64,000 nt of DNA from DASUBV01 sp963822485 (lineage in GTDB: Bacteria > Actinomycetota > Actinomycetes > Streptosporangiales > Streptosporangiaceae): positions 1,239,031-1,303,030 of the forward strand of contig CAWGHW010000037.1 in the NCBI GenBank assembly GCA_963822485.1, written 5' to 3'. The notes under the pieces were generated by a model. The model was given only the letters and a program-made list of their open reading frames with translations, searched no databases and was not told the origin of the DNA. Position numbers and translations under genes: made by a program. Position 1 is the stretch's first letter. Every line of letters begins with the position of its first letter. Of the stretch, positions 1 through 8,043 are shown in pieces.

Positions 1-782
1 GGTCTTCGTAACCGCTGTGATCGCCGTAGTACCCCGTCGCGGTGCAGGTGTCCCGGGGGTCGCAGGAGGCCACTGTGGCGCCTGCGGCCGAGCCCTTGGT
101 CAGTGCCGCCAGGCCGGGCACCGCCTGCGCCTTGCTCCAGGTCCCGTTGTGCTCGCTGGCCACGAACGGCTGACCGCCGCTGTTCTTCCCTACCGGCTGG
201 GTCTGTCCGGCCAGCGCGCACCAGCCCGTCCGGCCGCAGGCCAGCGAAGAGACCAGGCTCCGCTCGCCCGGGCGCAGTGCCGCCAGGCCCGGAACCGGTC
301 GCGCCTTACTCCACGCCCCGTGCGCGAGTCTGGCGACCATGACCTGTAGCGCGCCGTGGAACCCCGGCGCGTCCGCGGCGAGGACGCAGTCGCCGGCCGA
401 GGCGCAGGCCAGCGACAGGTCCAGGCCGGGCACCGCGCGCAGGCCCGGCACCTGACGCGGTGCGCCCCAGGTGCCGTTGTGCCTGGTCACGCTGAACACC
501 TGCGTGCCCTTGCCGGACGGCTGGTAGGCGACGGCGCAGTCCAGCGGGGACGAGCCAGGAGGCGGCGGCGTAGCCGGGTGCGGTGTACACCGCCGTCTGC
601 CCCTGGATGCTGACGCCAGGCACCGGCCGGGCGGTGCTCCAGCCGCCGCTGACCAGAGCCGTGGCACACCCCACGGCCGCGATGCCCGCGCCTGCCAGCC
701 CGCGCATGGACCAGCCTTTCCCGAAGTTGTCCGGGCGCATCATTCGAAATGCCACATTTCGTAGACGCCCTGCCCGAGCCAT
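1..782 (-). pseudogene. Secreted repeat protein, frameshifted and cut by the window edge
   Basis: The gene reads leftward and is still open at base 1, so its C-terminus is outside the window. A start at 782 or, better placed behind a GGGAAAGG-like site, at 707 gives a hydrophobic export-type N-terminus (MRGLAGAGIAAVGCATALVS). After it come four copies of a module of about 60 residues. Each contains a G-x-W-(S/G)-x-A motif followed by VPG(L/V), and a pair of Cys such as LACASAGDC. The first module is in one frame as far as about base 555 and the remaining three are in another frame, so a single-base indel lies near 545-565 in a GCC-rich tract. No stop codon interrupts either frame, so this may be a sequencing error rather than decay. 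The modules probably form a propeller-like or solenoid extracellular domain. No function can be assigned. Confidence 0.6.
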
Positions 783-836
783 CGGTTGACGCCGGCCGCG
801 ATCCCGCTGATCCCGCTGTCCGCGGTGGCCGCTGGT

Positions 837-2069
837 TCAGTCGCGGTGACTGCGCAGTGACCTGAAGCTCGCGCGCATCTCGTCTGAAAAGAGCTGCGGC
901 TGCTCCCAGGCCGCGAAGTGGCCGCCTCGGTCGAGCCTGTTGTAGTGGATAAGGTTGTGCGGATAGGCGCGTTCCGCCCAGCTCCTCGGAGCCTGATAGA
1001 GCTCGTCAGGAAACACGCTTATCGCGAACGGAATCGAGATGTTCTTGGCGTCGAAGAAGTCCGCCTTGTTCTCCCAGTAGAGCCGAGCCGAGGAAATCCC
1101 GGTGTTGGTCAGCCAGTAGAGCGTGATGTTGTCGAGGATGTCGTCCCGCGTAAGGGCGCTGGCCAGGTTTCCCTGGAGGGCCTTCTCTACGAGCCCGGGC
1201 TGGCCAGTACCGTCGCCGTGGTCGAGCATGAACGCCGCGAGATCGGCGGGTGAGTCCGCCAGTCCGTACAACGTTTGCGGGCGCGTCGTCATGATCAGCG
1301 CGTAGGCCACGTGCTTCGCGTAGAAGCCACTCAGCTGGTCGTACGCGGCCCTCTCCTCGGCGGAGAGATCCGACGGCGGCGGGTCGCCGCGCTGCACCGC
1401 CTTGTTGATGTCAGCCGGAGCGGTACCGGGCATGTTGGAGTGGATGCCGAGCAGCTCCGGCGCCGCCTGTATCCCCATCGTCTGAGTGACGGCCGCGCCC
1501 CAGTCGCCGCCCTGCGCCACGAACTGGGTGTATCCAAGGCGCTTCATGAGCACGACCCAGGCTCGCGCGATGCGGGCGGGATCCCACCCGGTGGTGGCCG
1601 GCTTGCCGGAGAACCCGTAACCCGGCAGCGAGGGAATCACCAGATGGAACGCGTCCGCCGCGCTCGCGCCGTGGGCCGTGGGATTGGTGAGCGGCTCGAT
1701 GATCTTCAGCTGCTCGATGATCGAGCCAGGCCATCCGTGCGTGACGATCAGCGGCAGCGCGTCCTCGTGCCGGGAGCGGACATGGATGAAATGAATATCG
1801 AGCCCGTCGATCTCGGTGACGAAGTTCGGCAGGGCGTTCAGCTTCGCCTCGCACCCGCTCCAGTCGTAGTCTGTGCCCCAGTAGCGCGCGAGCTCCTGCA
1901 TCAGCGCGAGCCTTACGCCCTGCGAGTCATCGGTGACCGTCTCGTTCTCCGGCCACCTCGTCGCGTTGATGCGCCTGCGCAGATCGGCGAGTTCCGATTC
2001 CGGGAAACCGATACTGAACGCGCGAACATCGGCGTTGTCGCTGTCTGCCTGCTGCGTGCTCTCAGCCAT
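837..2069 (-). CDS. Epoxide hydrolase (microsomal-type alpha/beta hydrolase)
   Basis: This 410-residue protein has the full architecture of microsomal-type epoxide hydrolases. An N-terminal EHN segment (about residues 15-125, with FPESELADLRRRI and TRWPE) precedes an alpha/beta hydrolase core. The HGWPGS oxyanion motif is at 111-116, the nucleophile Asp189 is in QGGDWG, and the catalytic His384 is in RGGHFAAWEQP. It would open an epoxide by forming an ester on the Asp that is then hydrolysed. It has no signal peptide, so it should be cytosolic. Its length is normal and no residue is missing. A second epoxide hydrolase survives only as a C-terminal tail at 51704-52045. The substrate is unknown; such enzymes in actinomycetes are used in detoxification or secondary metabolism. 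Confidence 0.9.
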   Translation of the reverse strand: MAESTQQADSDNADVRAFSIGFPESELADLRRRINATRWPENETVTDDSQGVRLALMQELARYWGTDYDWSGCEAKLNALPNFVTEIDGLDIHFIHVRSRHEDALPLIVTHGWPGSIIEQLKIIEPLTNPTAHGASAADAFHLVIPSLPGYGFSGKPATTGWDPARIARAWVVLMKRLGYTQFVAQGGDWGAAVTQTMGIQAAPELLGIHSNMPGTAPADINKAVQRGDPPPSDLSAEERAAYDQLSGFYAKHVAYALIMTTRPQTLYGLADSPADLAAFMLDHGDGTGQPGLVEKALQGNLASALTRDDILDNITLYWLTNTGISSARLYWENKADFFDAKNISIPFAISVFPDELYQAPRSWAERAYPHNLIHYNRLDRGGHFAAWEQPQLFSDEMRASFRSLRSHRD

Positions 2070-2093
2070 GCCTGGGTTCCTCGTCTTCCTTGA

Positions 2094-2211
2094 TTAGAAG
2101 CCGTCGACGTCGATGAACGCCTGGGCGAAGGCGTAAGGCTTCATGGGCAGGTTGTACCCGACGCTGCCGTTGGCTAGCCGTGCGGGCGCCTGCCGGTAAT
2201 TAGAGCTCGCT
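2094..2211 (-). pseudogene. Possible gene-end remnant
   Basis: Between the epoxide hydrolase and the next gene, the minus strand contains a short open frame ending at 2094. It reads protein-like near its end (GYNLPMKPYAFAQAFIDVDGF then stop, with one Met). It overlaps the end of the 2200-2691 gene in another frame and has no credible start with a ribosome site. It may be the tail of a lost gene or chance. The family is not recognised. Confidence 0.2.
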
Positions 2212-2691
2212 CAGCGCCCGTTGGTGAGCCAGCAATCCGCGCTCGACCTCGGCGAGGGCCGCTCGTACCTGGTCATCTTGTTGCTCCGCGAGCGCTGCTG
2301 CCAGGTACTGACCGAGCCGGTCGAGGTCCTCACCGACGATCCGGCGGACCTCCTCATCGCTCGCGGCCCCATGCCAGGAATGCGGTGGCTTCCGGCCGGT
2401 CGCGGTCGGCATGCTGGCCAGCGGCGACACGCCAAGCGCCAGGTCCTGGTCCGCGAGCAGCCGGGCCCACGCTCTCAGATCGTCGAAGAGCTGATCGAGC
2501 AACCCGTGCAGGGCGTGCGTCTCGGGAACCCTCCGGTACGCCTGCCTCACGTCCAGAACCCCGTCAATGACCTGGCTGAGCACCTGGTTGAGAGCGGCAG
2601 CCGGATCGTCGCGCCGGGGCGAGCTCACGCCGGCACCGATGCGGGCCGTCGGCCCGCGCACGTGCCAGGCCGAGCTACTGGAGTACGCCAT
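2200..2691 (-). CDS. Small helical protein, possibly ferritin-like
   Basis: This protein of 163 residues is almost entirely alpha-helical by composition. From about residue 35 it shows heptad-like runs (ALNQVLSQVIDGVLDVRQAY, LHGLLDQLFDDLRAWARLLA, EEVRRIVGEDLDRLGQYLAAAL, EVERGLLAHQRAL), consistent with a four-helix bundle of Dps/ferritin-like or DUF892-like type. The helix LHGLLDQLFDDL resembles the Dps metal-site helix. However, the metal ligands are not convincingly conserved, so iron storage is not claimed. The start at 2691 is the only good one. A 14-bp perfect palindrome lies 45 bp upstream. Its function is unknown. Confidence 0.55.
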   Translation of the reverse strand: MAYSSSSAWHVRGPTARIGAGVSSPRRDDPAAALNQVLSQVIDGVLDVRQAYRRVPETHALHGLLDQLFDDLRAWARLLADQDLALGVSPLASMPTATGRKPPHSWHGAASDEEVRRIVGEDLDRLGQYLAAALAEQQDDQVRAALAEVERGLLAHQRALSEL

Positions 2692-2735
2692 TTCACGTGA
2701 GGGACCTCCCTGTCTCTGACATCGGGCTCCTCTTG

Positions 2736-2749
2736 CCCGACTAGTCGGG
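2736..2749. promoter_or_regulatory. 14-bp perfect palindrome upstream of the helical-protein gene
   Basis: CCCGACTAGTCGGG reads the same on both strands. It sits 45 bp before the start codon of the gene ending at 2200, where a repressor site or mRNA hairpin would be expected. No T-run follows it, so it does not look like an intrinsic terminator. Its role is inferred from position only. Confidence 0.4.
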
Positions 2750-2915
2750 ATGACCGCTCAGGGAACCAACGAGGTAGTCATCGACAGAGCGTACCGAGGT
2801 CCGACCCCCGCCACGACGGCGGCGGTCGCGATTTGCGGAGATACCATCGCGTCGACCGCAGATGATCTCCGAGAAGGTGATGACCGCCGTGCCGCAGGGC
2901 AGCGCATCCAGCCAG

Positions 2916-3044
2916 TCACCCTGCGCGGACCCGCCAGAATCTGGTGACCTGCCGGTGCAGAGCCAGGAAGATACCGATGTCGGCTGGGGTGAGCTGCCCG
3001 CGCCGGAGGATGACGAGCGCCTCCGTGGTGAGCGTCCGCCGCAC
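2916..3044 (-). CDS. Short unrecognised ORF, possibly a fragment
   Basis: A GTG-started frame of 42 codons reads VRRTLTTEALVILRRG, then QLTPADIGIFLALHRQV and FWRVRAG. Its composition is more like coding sequence than the two overlapping frames. Upstream codons stay open without a better start and no Shine-Dalgarno is evident. It may be a small gene, or a remnant whose neighbouring frame (LDALPCGTAVITFSEIICGR, about 2850-2915) continues after an indel. The family is not recognised. Confidence 0.25.
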   Translation of the reverse strand: MRRTLTTEALVILRRGQLTPADIGIFLALHRQVTRFWRVRAG

Positions 3045-3184
3045 TGGGATTCCATCTAGCGCGCAAGGCGTTCCGCGCCCCGTCAGACGGCTGTCAGCGG
3101 CGCAGGCAAGGACCGCAAATGCGGACCGTCTCCTTCGGTCGGCCAGCCTGCTTCGGCAGGCCAGCGACCGCTGCCTGTGACCCG

Positions 3185-3646
3185 CTAGCGGGACGGCAGG
3201 TCGAGGCCGGCTGCCTTGGCGCCAGCCTCGGCCAGCGCCGCCGCCATCATGTCCGCGGCCCGGCCGGCGGCGGACAGCGCCTCGGACACCTCGACCAGCA
3301 CCCCGTCAGGGTCACCGCCAGTGCCGCGCGCGATCTGGCCGTCCTCACACTGCACGACCAGGAACCGGGCCAGCTGCTCGCACAGCTGGGGCAGCTGCCC
3401 GCCCATCAGCGCCAGCCGACCGACGACCTCGCGGGCCTCCCCCGCGCCGGCCAGCTCCCCGGTATCGGTCGCCATCAGCTGGCTCAGCGCCCGGACAGCC
3501 TCCACCGCCTGCGTGGCGACCTCCCCGACCGTCATCGTCGCGGCCAGCTCGTTCACGTACCCCGGGGCAGGATCCCGCCGGGACCGGGCCAGCCCCGCAG
3601 CCTCGATGTCATCGCCGGAGCCGTACGGCCGAACTTTCCTGGGCAT
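3185..3646 (-). CDS. Conserved-type hypothetical helical protein
   Basis: The preferred start is the ATG at 3646 (MPRKVRPYGSGDDIEAA). It is preceded by GGAGAAAG at good spacing, and the frame upstream of it reads like non-coding sequence. The product is 153 residues, Ala/Leu-rich and predicted helical. A basic N-terminal tail is followed by segments such as VNELAATMTVGEVATQAVEAV and LPQLCEQLARFLVVQC. Proteins of this kind occur in actinomycetes near plasmid-like or regulatory genes, but I cannot name a family. It has no signal peptide, membrane segment or catalytic motif. It stands alone on the minus strand. Confidence 0.5.
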   Translation of the reverse strand: MPRKVRPYGSGDDIEAAGLARSRRDPAPGYVNELAATMTVGEVATQAVEAVRALSQLMATDTGELAGAGEAREVVGRLALMGGQLPQLCEQLARFLVVQCEDGQIARGTGGDPDGVLVEVSEALSAAGRAADMMAAALAEAGAKAAGLDLPSR

Positions 3647-3938
3647 CTTTCTCCACGGTCGATCTACGGTCAAAGGCACGGACCCCAACAACAGGCCGCC
3701 AGCACCATGCCCGCACGACCTGCCGCGCGCCGACACGCTGCCGCGCCGGCCCGGGAACCCACACTGCAACCCGGCCGCCGTAGCCAGTATTTCCCCTGGC
3801 AGCACACGCACCTGCGAGGGGTCCCCGGCCGCGCAGCAGATCCACGTACCCACGCTGGCCCGAATCGTCGTCGGCGCGGCCCTAGCTGGTCGTCACCCGA
3901 GGCAACCGTGGGGATGCTGGCCGTGGCCGGCGCTACCT

Positions 3939-4890
3939 TCACTGCAGGTGCTTGGCGAACCACTCGAGCATCGGCTCAGGGCGACGCTGGAACTCCAGGT
4001 AGCCGTCCCAGCGGCGCGTGGTCCCCTGGATCCACTGCAGCTTCTTGTCGGCGACGGGGATGTTGTCGAACATCGTCTGCACGTCGCTGGGCTCGGTCAG
4101 CACGTCGTCGTGCACCTGGTAGAGAAAGGCGGGCACGCGGACGTTCCTGGCCCACTCCCGGGGGGCTCTGCCGCGCGAGGCCGATGCTGGTCTGCAAGAT
4201 GACGCGCTGCTCGAGGTCGTCGATGCGGTCAGCCGGTACCCCGAGCAGGCCTAGCCGCCGCTGGATGATGGTCTTCATGGTGACCGGCTGCGGTCCGACC
4301 AGGCAGCGGACGCCGTCGAATGCCTCGGGGAACTGGGTCATGGCCGCGAAGGTGGAGCTGCAGCCCAGGCAGCGGCTGAACAGGCCGATCGTCATGTCGC
4401 GCGTCTCGTGGCGGCTGCGTGCGTAGGTCAGCGCGCCGACGACGTCGCGGGCCTCGAAGATCCCGCTGGAGGCGATGCCGCCGTTGGCGGCGCCGCTGAG
4501 CCCGGAGTTGCGCAGGTCGTAGGCCAGCACGTTGTATCCGGCATCGTGCAGGATCTTGTAGTCGGGGACGAGGTTGACCTCGAAGTCGTTCCCGCTGGCC
4601 GACCAGATCGACTTCCACGGGTCGAGGTGCGCGGGTATCCCGGACCGGCTGAAGCCCATCGGATGGTTGGCGATGATCAGCTTGTCCGACCCGGCGGCTG
4701 GGATGAGCCAGCCCTCCAGCGGGACGCCGTCCAGTGCCGGGAAGGTGATGTCCTGGTAGTCGAGGTCCTGCTCGGACGGCCAGTGCAGGACGGGCGAGCG
4801 AAGCTGCCGGCCGAACGAGTCCGCCATCGCCTGCAGGATGTGGTCGATCTGTTCCCCGGTCAGCGCCGGGGTCCGGTGTTCGGTGCTCAT
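3939..4890 (-). pseudogene. Alpha/beta hydrolase, one-base frameshift in a G6 tract
   Basis: The start is ATG 4890 (MSTEHRTPALTGEQIDHILQ), just behind the damaged amidohydrolase gene. The protein resembles dienelactone-hydrolase/FrsA-like alpha/beta hydrolases. A beta-sheet lead-in (LEGWLIPAAGSDKLIIANH) is followed by a long insert, the nucleophile-elbow region around IGLFSRCLGCSS, where Cys or Ser could be the nucleophile, and a C-terminal part with VPAFLYQVHDDVLTEP. The frame breaks at 4160-4165, a run of six G on the plus strand. Removing one base rejoins the parts (RQSPREWARNVRVPAFLYQ), giving about 316 residues. The break could be a homopolymer sequencing error or a phase-variable tract. 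It probably worked with the adjacent decarboxylase-like and aldehyde dehydrogenase genes in breakdown of an aromatic or carboxylic substrate. Confidence 0.7.
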
Positions 4891-4922
4891 GGCGTGCTCC
4901 TCCTGCGCTGGCGCGGCTGCGG

Positions 4923-5569
4923 TCAGAGCCGCAGGATCCGCTCGGCGTTGCCGTGGGCGATCTTGTGCCGGTCGGCGTCGCCGAGCGTGGTCCGCTCGAA
5001 CCCGGCCACGGCGTCCACGTCGCGCCGTACAGCTCGGGGCGCCCGTCGAGCACCTTCCAGCGATCGACCGGCGGAGCGCCGGGGTGCAGGTACAGCGGCA
5101 CGGACAGCTCTTCCAGGGCCGCCCACACCTCGTCGTAGCGTGGCCCGTCGAGGTAGTGGCCCTGGAAATGGTCGTTGACCAGCGCGCCGCAGAAGCCCAG
5201 CTCGCGGACGCAGCGGCCGAGCTCGGCAGCCGCTGCGCTCGGGTCCTGCATCGGCAGTGCGGCGAACCCCCGGAACCGGCCTGGATGCTGCGCCACCACG
5301 CGGGCCAGGTAGTCGTTGGCGAGCCGGGCATCATCCCGCGCGGCCGTCTGCTCGATGTCCGCCTGCAGGCCGGGGACGGTAAGCGACAGTACCTGGACGT
5401 CCATCCCGGCCGCGTCCATCTCGGGCAGCCGGTACTCGGTGAAGTCCGGCAGCTTGCGGGCCCAGTCCGCGATAGAGCGCTGGCTGAACCGGAAGCCCAG
5501 CCAGGGCGACGGACGGCGGTCATCCAGTTCCGGGACGGAAAAGGCCTCCTCAAGGGCGATGTATCTCAT
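4923..5569 (-). pseudogene. Amidohydrolase-family decarboxylase with internal deletion
   Basis: The N-terminus (MRYIALEEAFSVPEL) and the first ~185 residues match the amidohydrolase_2 family of metal-dependent decarboxylases and hydrolases (gamma-resorcylate or 2,3-dihydroxybenzoate decarboxylase type). Conserved stretches include LPEMDAAGMDVQVLSLT and LVNDHFQGHYLD, and the metal-ligand region is around LYLHPGAPP. After ELYGATW the frame changes. The characteristic family C-terminus, FERTTLGDADRHKIAHGNAERILRL with stop at 4923 (read as two consecutive segments), follows at once in another frame. Normal members are about 325 residues, so roughly 110-130 residues are missing, including the later His and Asp metal ligands. 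The product must be non-functional. The start is preceded by AAGGAGAG. Confidence 0.8.
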
Positions 5570-5683
5570 CTGGGATCTCTCCTTCCATTTATGGCAGCGA
5601 GCTGTGGCGGTCGGCGCGGCACATCCCGCCGGGCTCGGGGACCGGCCCCGGCGGACGGCAGCTGGTGGTGTTTCGGTGGCCGT

Positions 5684-7183
5684 TCAGGCGGGCTCGGTGA
5701 AGATGTCGGCGATCGCGCGCCAGGCGGGAATCGTCCCGAGACCGGACGGGAAGCGGACCATCTTGGTGTAGCTGAACTCGCGCAGCGTCTCGATCGCGTG
5801 CTCGCGGCCGTAGCCGGAGTGCTTGGTGCCGCCGAACGGGGTGCCGAGCACGCCGCGGAAGTAGTTGTTGATGAACACCATCCCGACGTCGATGCGGCGC
5901 GCCACCCGGAAGCCGCGGGCCGAGTCGGCGGTGTAGATCGCCGAGGTCAGGCCGTACTCGCTCTCGTTGGTGATCGCGACTGCCTCGTCCTCGTCGCTGA
6001 ATCGCGTCACGGTCACCACCGGCCCGAAGATCTCCTCACGGGCGACGCGCATCGTGCGGGTGACGTCGGCGAACAGGGTCGGCGCGACCCAGAAGCCGTT
6101 CGCGAGGTCCGGGTCGGCCGGGAGTGCGGCCTGGGCGGCGATGGTCGCGCCTTCGTCGATGCCGGCCTGGATGTAGCTGAGGACACGCTGCTGCTGCGTC
6201 TTGGTCACCACGGGGCCAACGTGGACGGAGGGATCGGTGCCGCGGCCGACCTTCAGTTTCGTGACCGCTGCGGCCAGCTGCTCGACGAAAGCGTCGTAGC
6301 TGCCGTCCTGGACCAGGATGCGCGAAGTCGCCGTGCACGCCTCGCCCTTGTTGTAGAAGCCGCCCTCGGCTGCGTCCTTGACGACGCGATCGAAGTCGGC
6401 GTCGTCGAACACGATCATCGCGTCCTTGCCGCCGAGCTCGAGCAGGGCAGGCGTGATGTTCTTGGCTGCCGCACCCGCGACCGCCGCCCCGGCCCCGGTG
6501 GAGCCGGTGAAGGACACCATGCGCACCAGCGGGTGGGCGGCCAGCGGCTGGCCGACCTTGCGCCCGGTGCCGGGCACCGCGTGCAGCACGTCCTCGGGCA
6601 GGACGGTGTTCAGCAGCTCAACGATCCGCATCACGGTCAGCGGCGCCTGCTCGCTCGGCTTGAGGACGACGGTGTTGCCGGCGGCGAGGGCGGGCGCCAT
6701 CTTGCCGCCCGCGTGGATCGGCGGCCAGTTAAACGGAATGATCTCGCCCACCACGCCGACTGGCTCGAGGTAGGTCGAGGTGTAGATCGCGCCCTTGTCG
6801 TAGAAGTCGGTCGGCAGCTTGTCGACGAGGCTGCCGAAGAACCGGAAGACGCCGACCAGGAAGTTGATGTCGTTCGAGCGCGCGTCGGCGACCGGCTTCC
6901 CGTTCTCCCGCGACTCCAGCAGCGCCAGCTCGTCAGCATGCTCGGCGAGGACGTCGGCGGCCTTGAGGAGGAGCGCGGCGCGCTCGGCTGGCGGACGCCA
7001 GCGCCAGTCGGCCTGGAACGCGCGGTGGGCCGCCTCGACCGCGGCGTTCACCTCCGCCGTTCCCCCTCCCTGGACGAGGGTGATCACCTCGCCAGTTGCC
7101 GGGTCCTCGACCGGGAACCGGTCGGCTTCGTCATGGGACGACCACCGGTAGGTGCTGAGTTCGGGTTCCAGGGCTGTGGTCAT
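5684..7183 (-). CDS. NAD(P)-dependent aldehyde dehydrogenase
   Basis: This 499-residue protein is of the usual ALDH length. Visible landmarks are the cofactor-binding FNWPPIHAGGKMAPALAAGN (with a less usual NWPP for NFP), the KPSEQAPL lysine region, SFTGSTGAG, the general base Glu in LELGGKD, the nucleophile Cys in NKGEACTATSR, and EIFGPVVTV near the C-terminus. It oxidises an aldehyde to the acid in the cytosol. It resembles benzaldehyde or betaine-aldehyde-type enzymes, but the substrate cannot be read from sequence. Its ATG overlaps the TetR gene stop by ATGA (7180-7183), so the two are translationally coupled. The set probably belongs to one aromatic or carboxylate catabolic unit. It is the only undamaged gene on the leftward side of this unit. 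Confidence 0.92.
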   Translation of the reverse strand: MTTALEPELSTYRWSSHDEADRFPVEDPATGEVITLVQGGGTAEVNAAVEAAHRAFQADWRWRPPAERAALLLKAADVLAEHADELALLESRENGKPVADARSNDINFLVGVFRFFGSLVDKLPTDFYDKGAIYTSTYLEPVGVVGEIIPFNWPPIHAGGKMAPALAAGNTVVLKPSEQAPLTVMRIVELLNTVLPEDVLHAVPGTGRKVGQPLAAHPLVRMVSFTGSTGAGAAVAGAAAKNITPALLELGGKDAMIVFDDADFDRVVKDAAEGGFYNKGEACTATSRILVQDGSYDAFVEQLAAAVTKLKVGRGTDPSVHVGPVVTKTQQQRVLSYIQAGIDEGATIAAQAALPADPDLANGFWVAPTLFADVTRTMRVAREEIFGPVVTVTRFSDEDEAVAITNESEYGLTSAIYTADSARGFRVARRIDVGMVFINNYFRGVLGTPFGGTKHSGYGREHAIETLREFSYTKMVRFPSGLGTIPAWRAIADIFTEPA

Positions 7184-7955
7184 TGCGCGCTCTCCTTTCC
7201 GGAGCGTTGCGGCCGGCGCGGCGGCGCGGGGAGCGCAGCCGAGGGAGCGTCGGCGAGTGTGGTGAGCCACTGCTGCATCAGCGCCAGCTCGGGCCCGGTG
7301 AGCGGCGTGTCCTCGGCGGCGAGCTTGCTGCTGAGCGTCGCCGCGGCGGTCGCGATCGTCGGCTCCGCCTCGCGTTCGGCGCTGGTGAGCCGCGGACGCG
7401 GCATCTTGCGGGACGGTGATCGATGCGATGACCGCCTCGCGCAGCTGGGTGGCGAAGGTGCCGTCGCCGTACAGGTCCGGCTGTGAGATCAGCGACAGCG
7501 CCGCGCCGGTGGTCGCGGACAGCACGATGCGCGACGCAGTCTCCGCCGACATGCGCAGCTGGCCGCGGCCGGCGCCGAGTTCCAGCCGGTCGTAGAGCAT
7601 CTGGTACGCCTCGCGCACCGCCCGTGCTGCTGGCGGCGACCGCCGGCGACCACATCAGCTTGTAGAAGTTCGGGTTCTCGCGGGCGAACTCCAGGTGGTT
7701 GTCCCAGCCCGCCCGGACGTCGTCAGCGACATGGTCGTGGACGACGGCGGCGACGGCGCGCTTGGTCTCCAGGAACGCGGCCCAGCCGAAGTCGACCACG
7801 GCGGCGAGCAGCCCGTCCTTGTCGCCGAAGTGGTGGTAGAGGGTCGGCGCGGTCACGCCGGCTGCATCGCAGATAGCCCGGGTCGAGACGTCTACGTCGG
7901 CGGACTCGGCCAGGAGGCCGGCGGCGGTTTCGAGGATGCGGGTTCTGACGGTCAT
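7180..7955 (-). pseudogene. TetR-family regulator with two frameshifts
   Basis: Read in one frame from ATG 7955, the N-terminus is a clear TetR DNA-binding domain: TRILETAAGLLAES, then the helix-turn-helix STRAICDAAGVTAPTLYHHF (residues ~24-43). The ligand domain continues in a second frame from about 7620 (REAYQMLYDRLELGAGRGQL, ISQPDLYGDGTFATQLREAV). It ends in a third frame from about 7405 (MPRPRLTSAEREAEPTIATA through PQRSGKESAQ), with the stop overlapping the aldehyde dehydrogenase start. Two single-base indels therefore separate the parts. Each part is otherwise well preserved. It faces the NmrA-type gene across an 88-bp region with inverted repeats that probably hold its operators. Confidence 0.75.
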
Positions 7956-7964
7956 GGGCCGAGA

Positions 7965-8017
7965 CTAGCAACCTTGTATAGCGCTAGTCAAGGAGATAAT
8001 GTAGCGTTGCTATACAA
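7965..8017. promoter_or_regulatory. Inverted repeats between TetR and NmrA genes (candidate operators)
   Basis: The 88-bp divergent intergenic region contains TTGTATAGC (7974-7982) and its exact reverse complement GCTATACAA (8009-8017). It also contains TAGCAAC (7966-7972), matched by GTTGCTA (8006-8012), and a CTAGC...GCTAG pair around the left arm. Such nested arms between a TetR gene and its target are typical of autoregulated divergent operators. A good ribosome site (GAAGGAGG) follows before the ATG at 8044. Binding by this TetR protein is inferred. Confidence 0.55.
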
Positions 8018-8043
8018 CGTATCCGGACCACGAAGGAGGAGCG

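Noticed and set aside
2200..2691. Dps DNA-binding ferritin
   Set aside because: Although one helix resembles Dps and WHVRGP appears near the N-terminus, the ferroxidase ligands and the order of helices do not match well enough.
4838..7486. Plus-strand open frame of 882 codons
   Set aside because: It lies entirely antisense to the amidohydrolase, aldehyde dehydrogenase and TetR genes, which show clear family motifs. Long antisense frames are common in high-GC DNA, and its composition (Arg, Gly, Val, Asp) is typical of a shadow.
5684..7618. TetR-aldehyde dehydrogenase fusion of 644 codons
   Set aside because: The upstream part is the middle of TetR in a shifted frame. The TetR C-terminus continues in a third frame and ends at the dehydrogenase ATG with a normal ATGA overlap.
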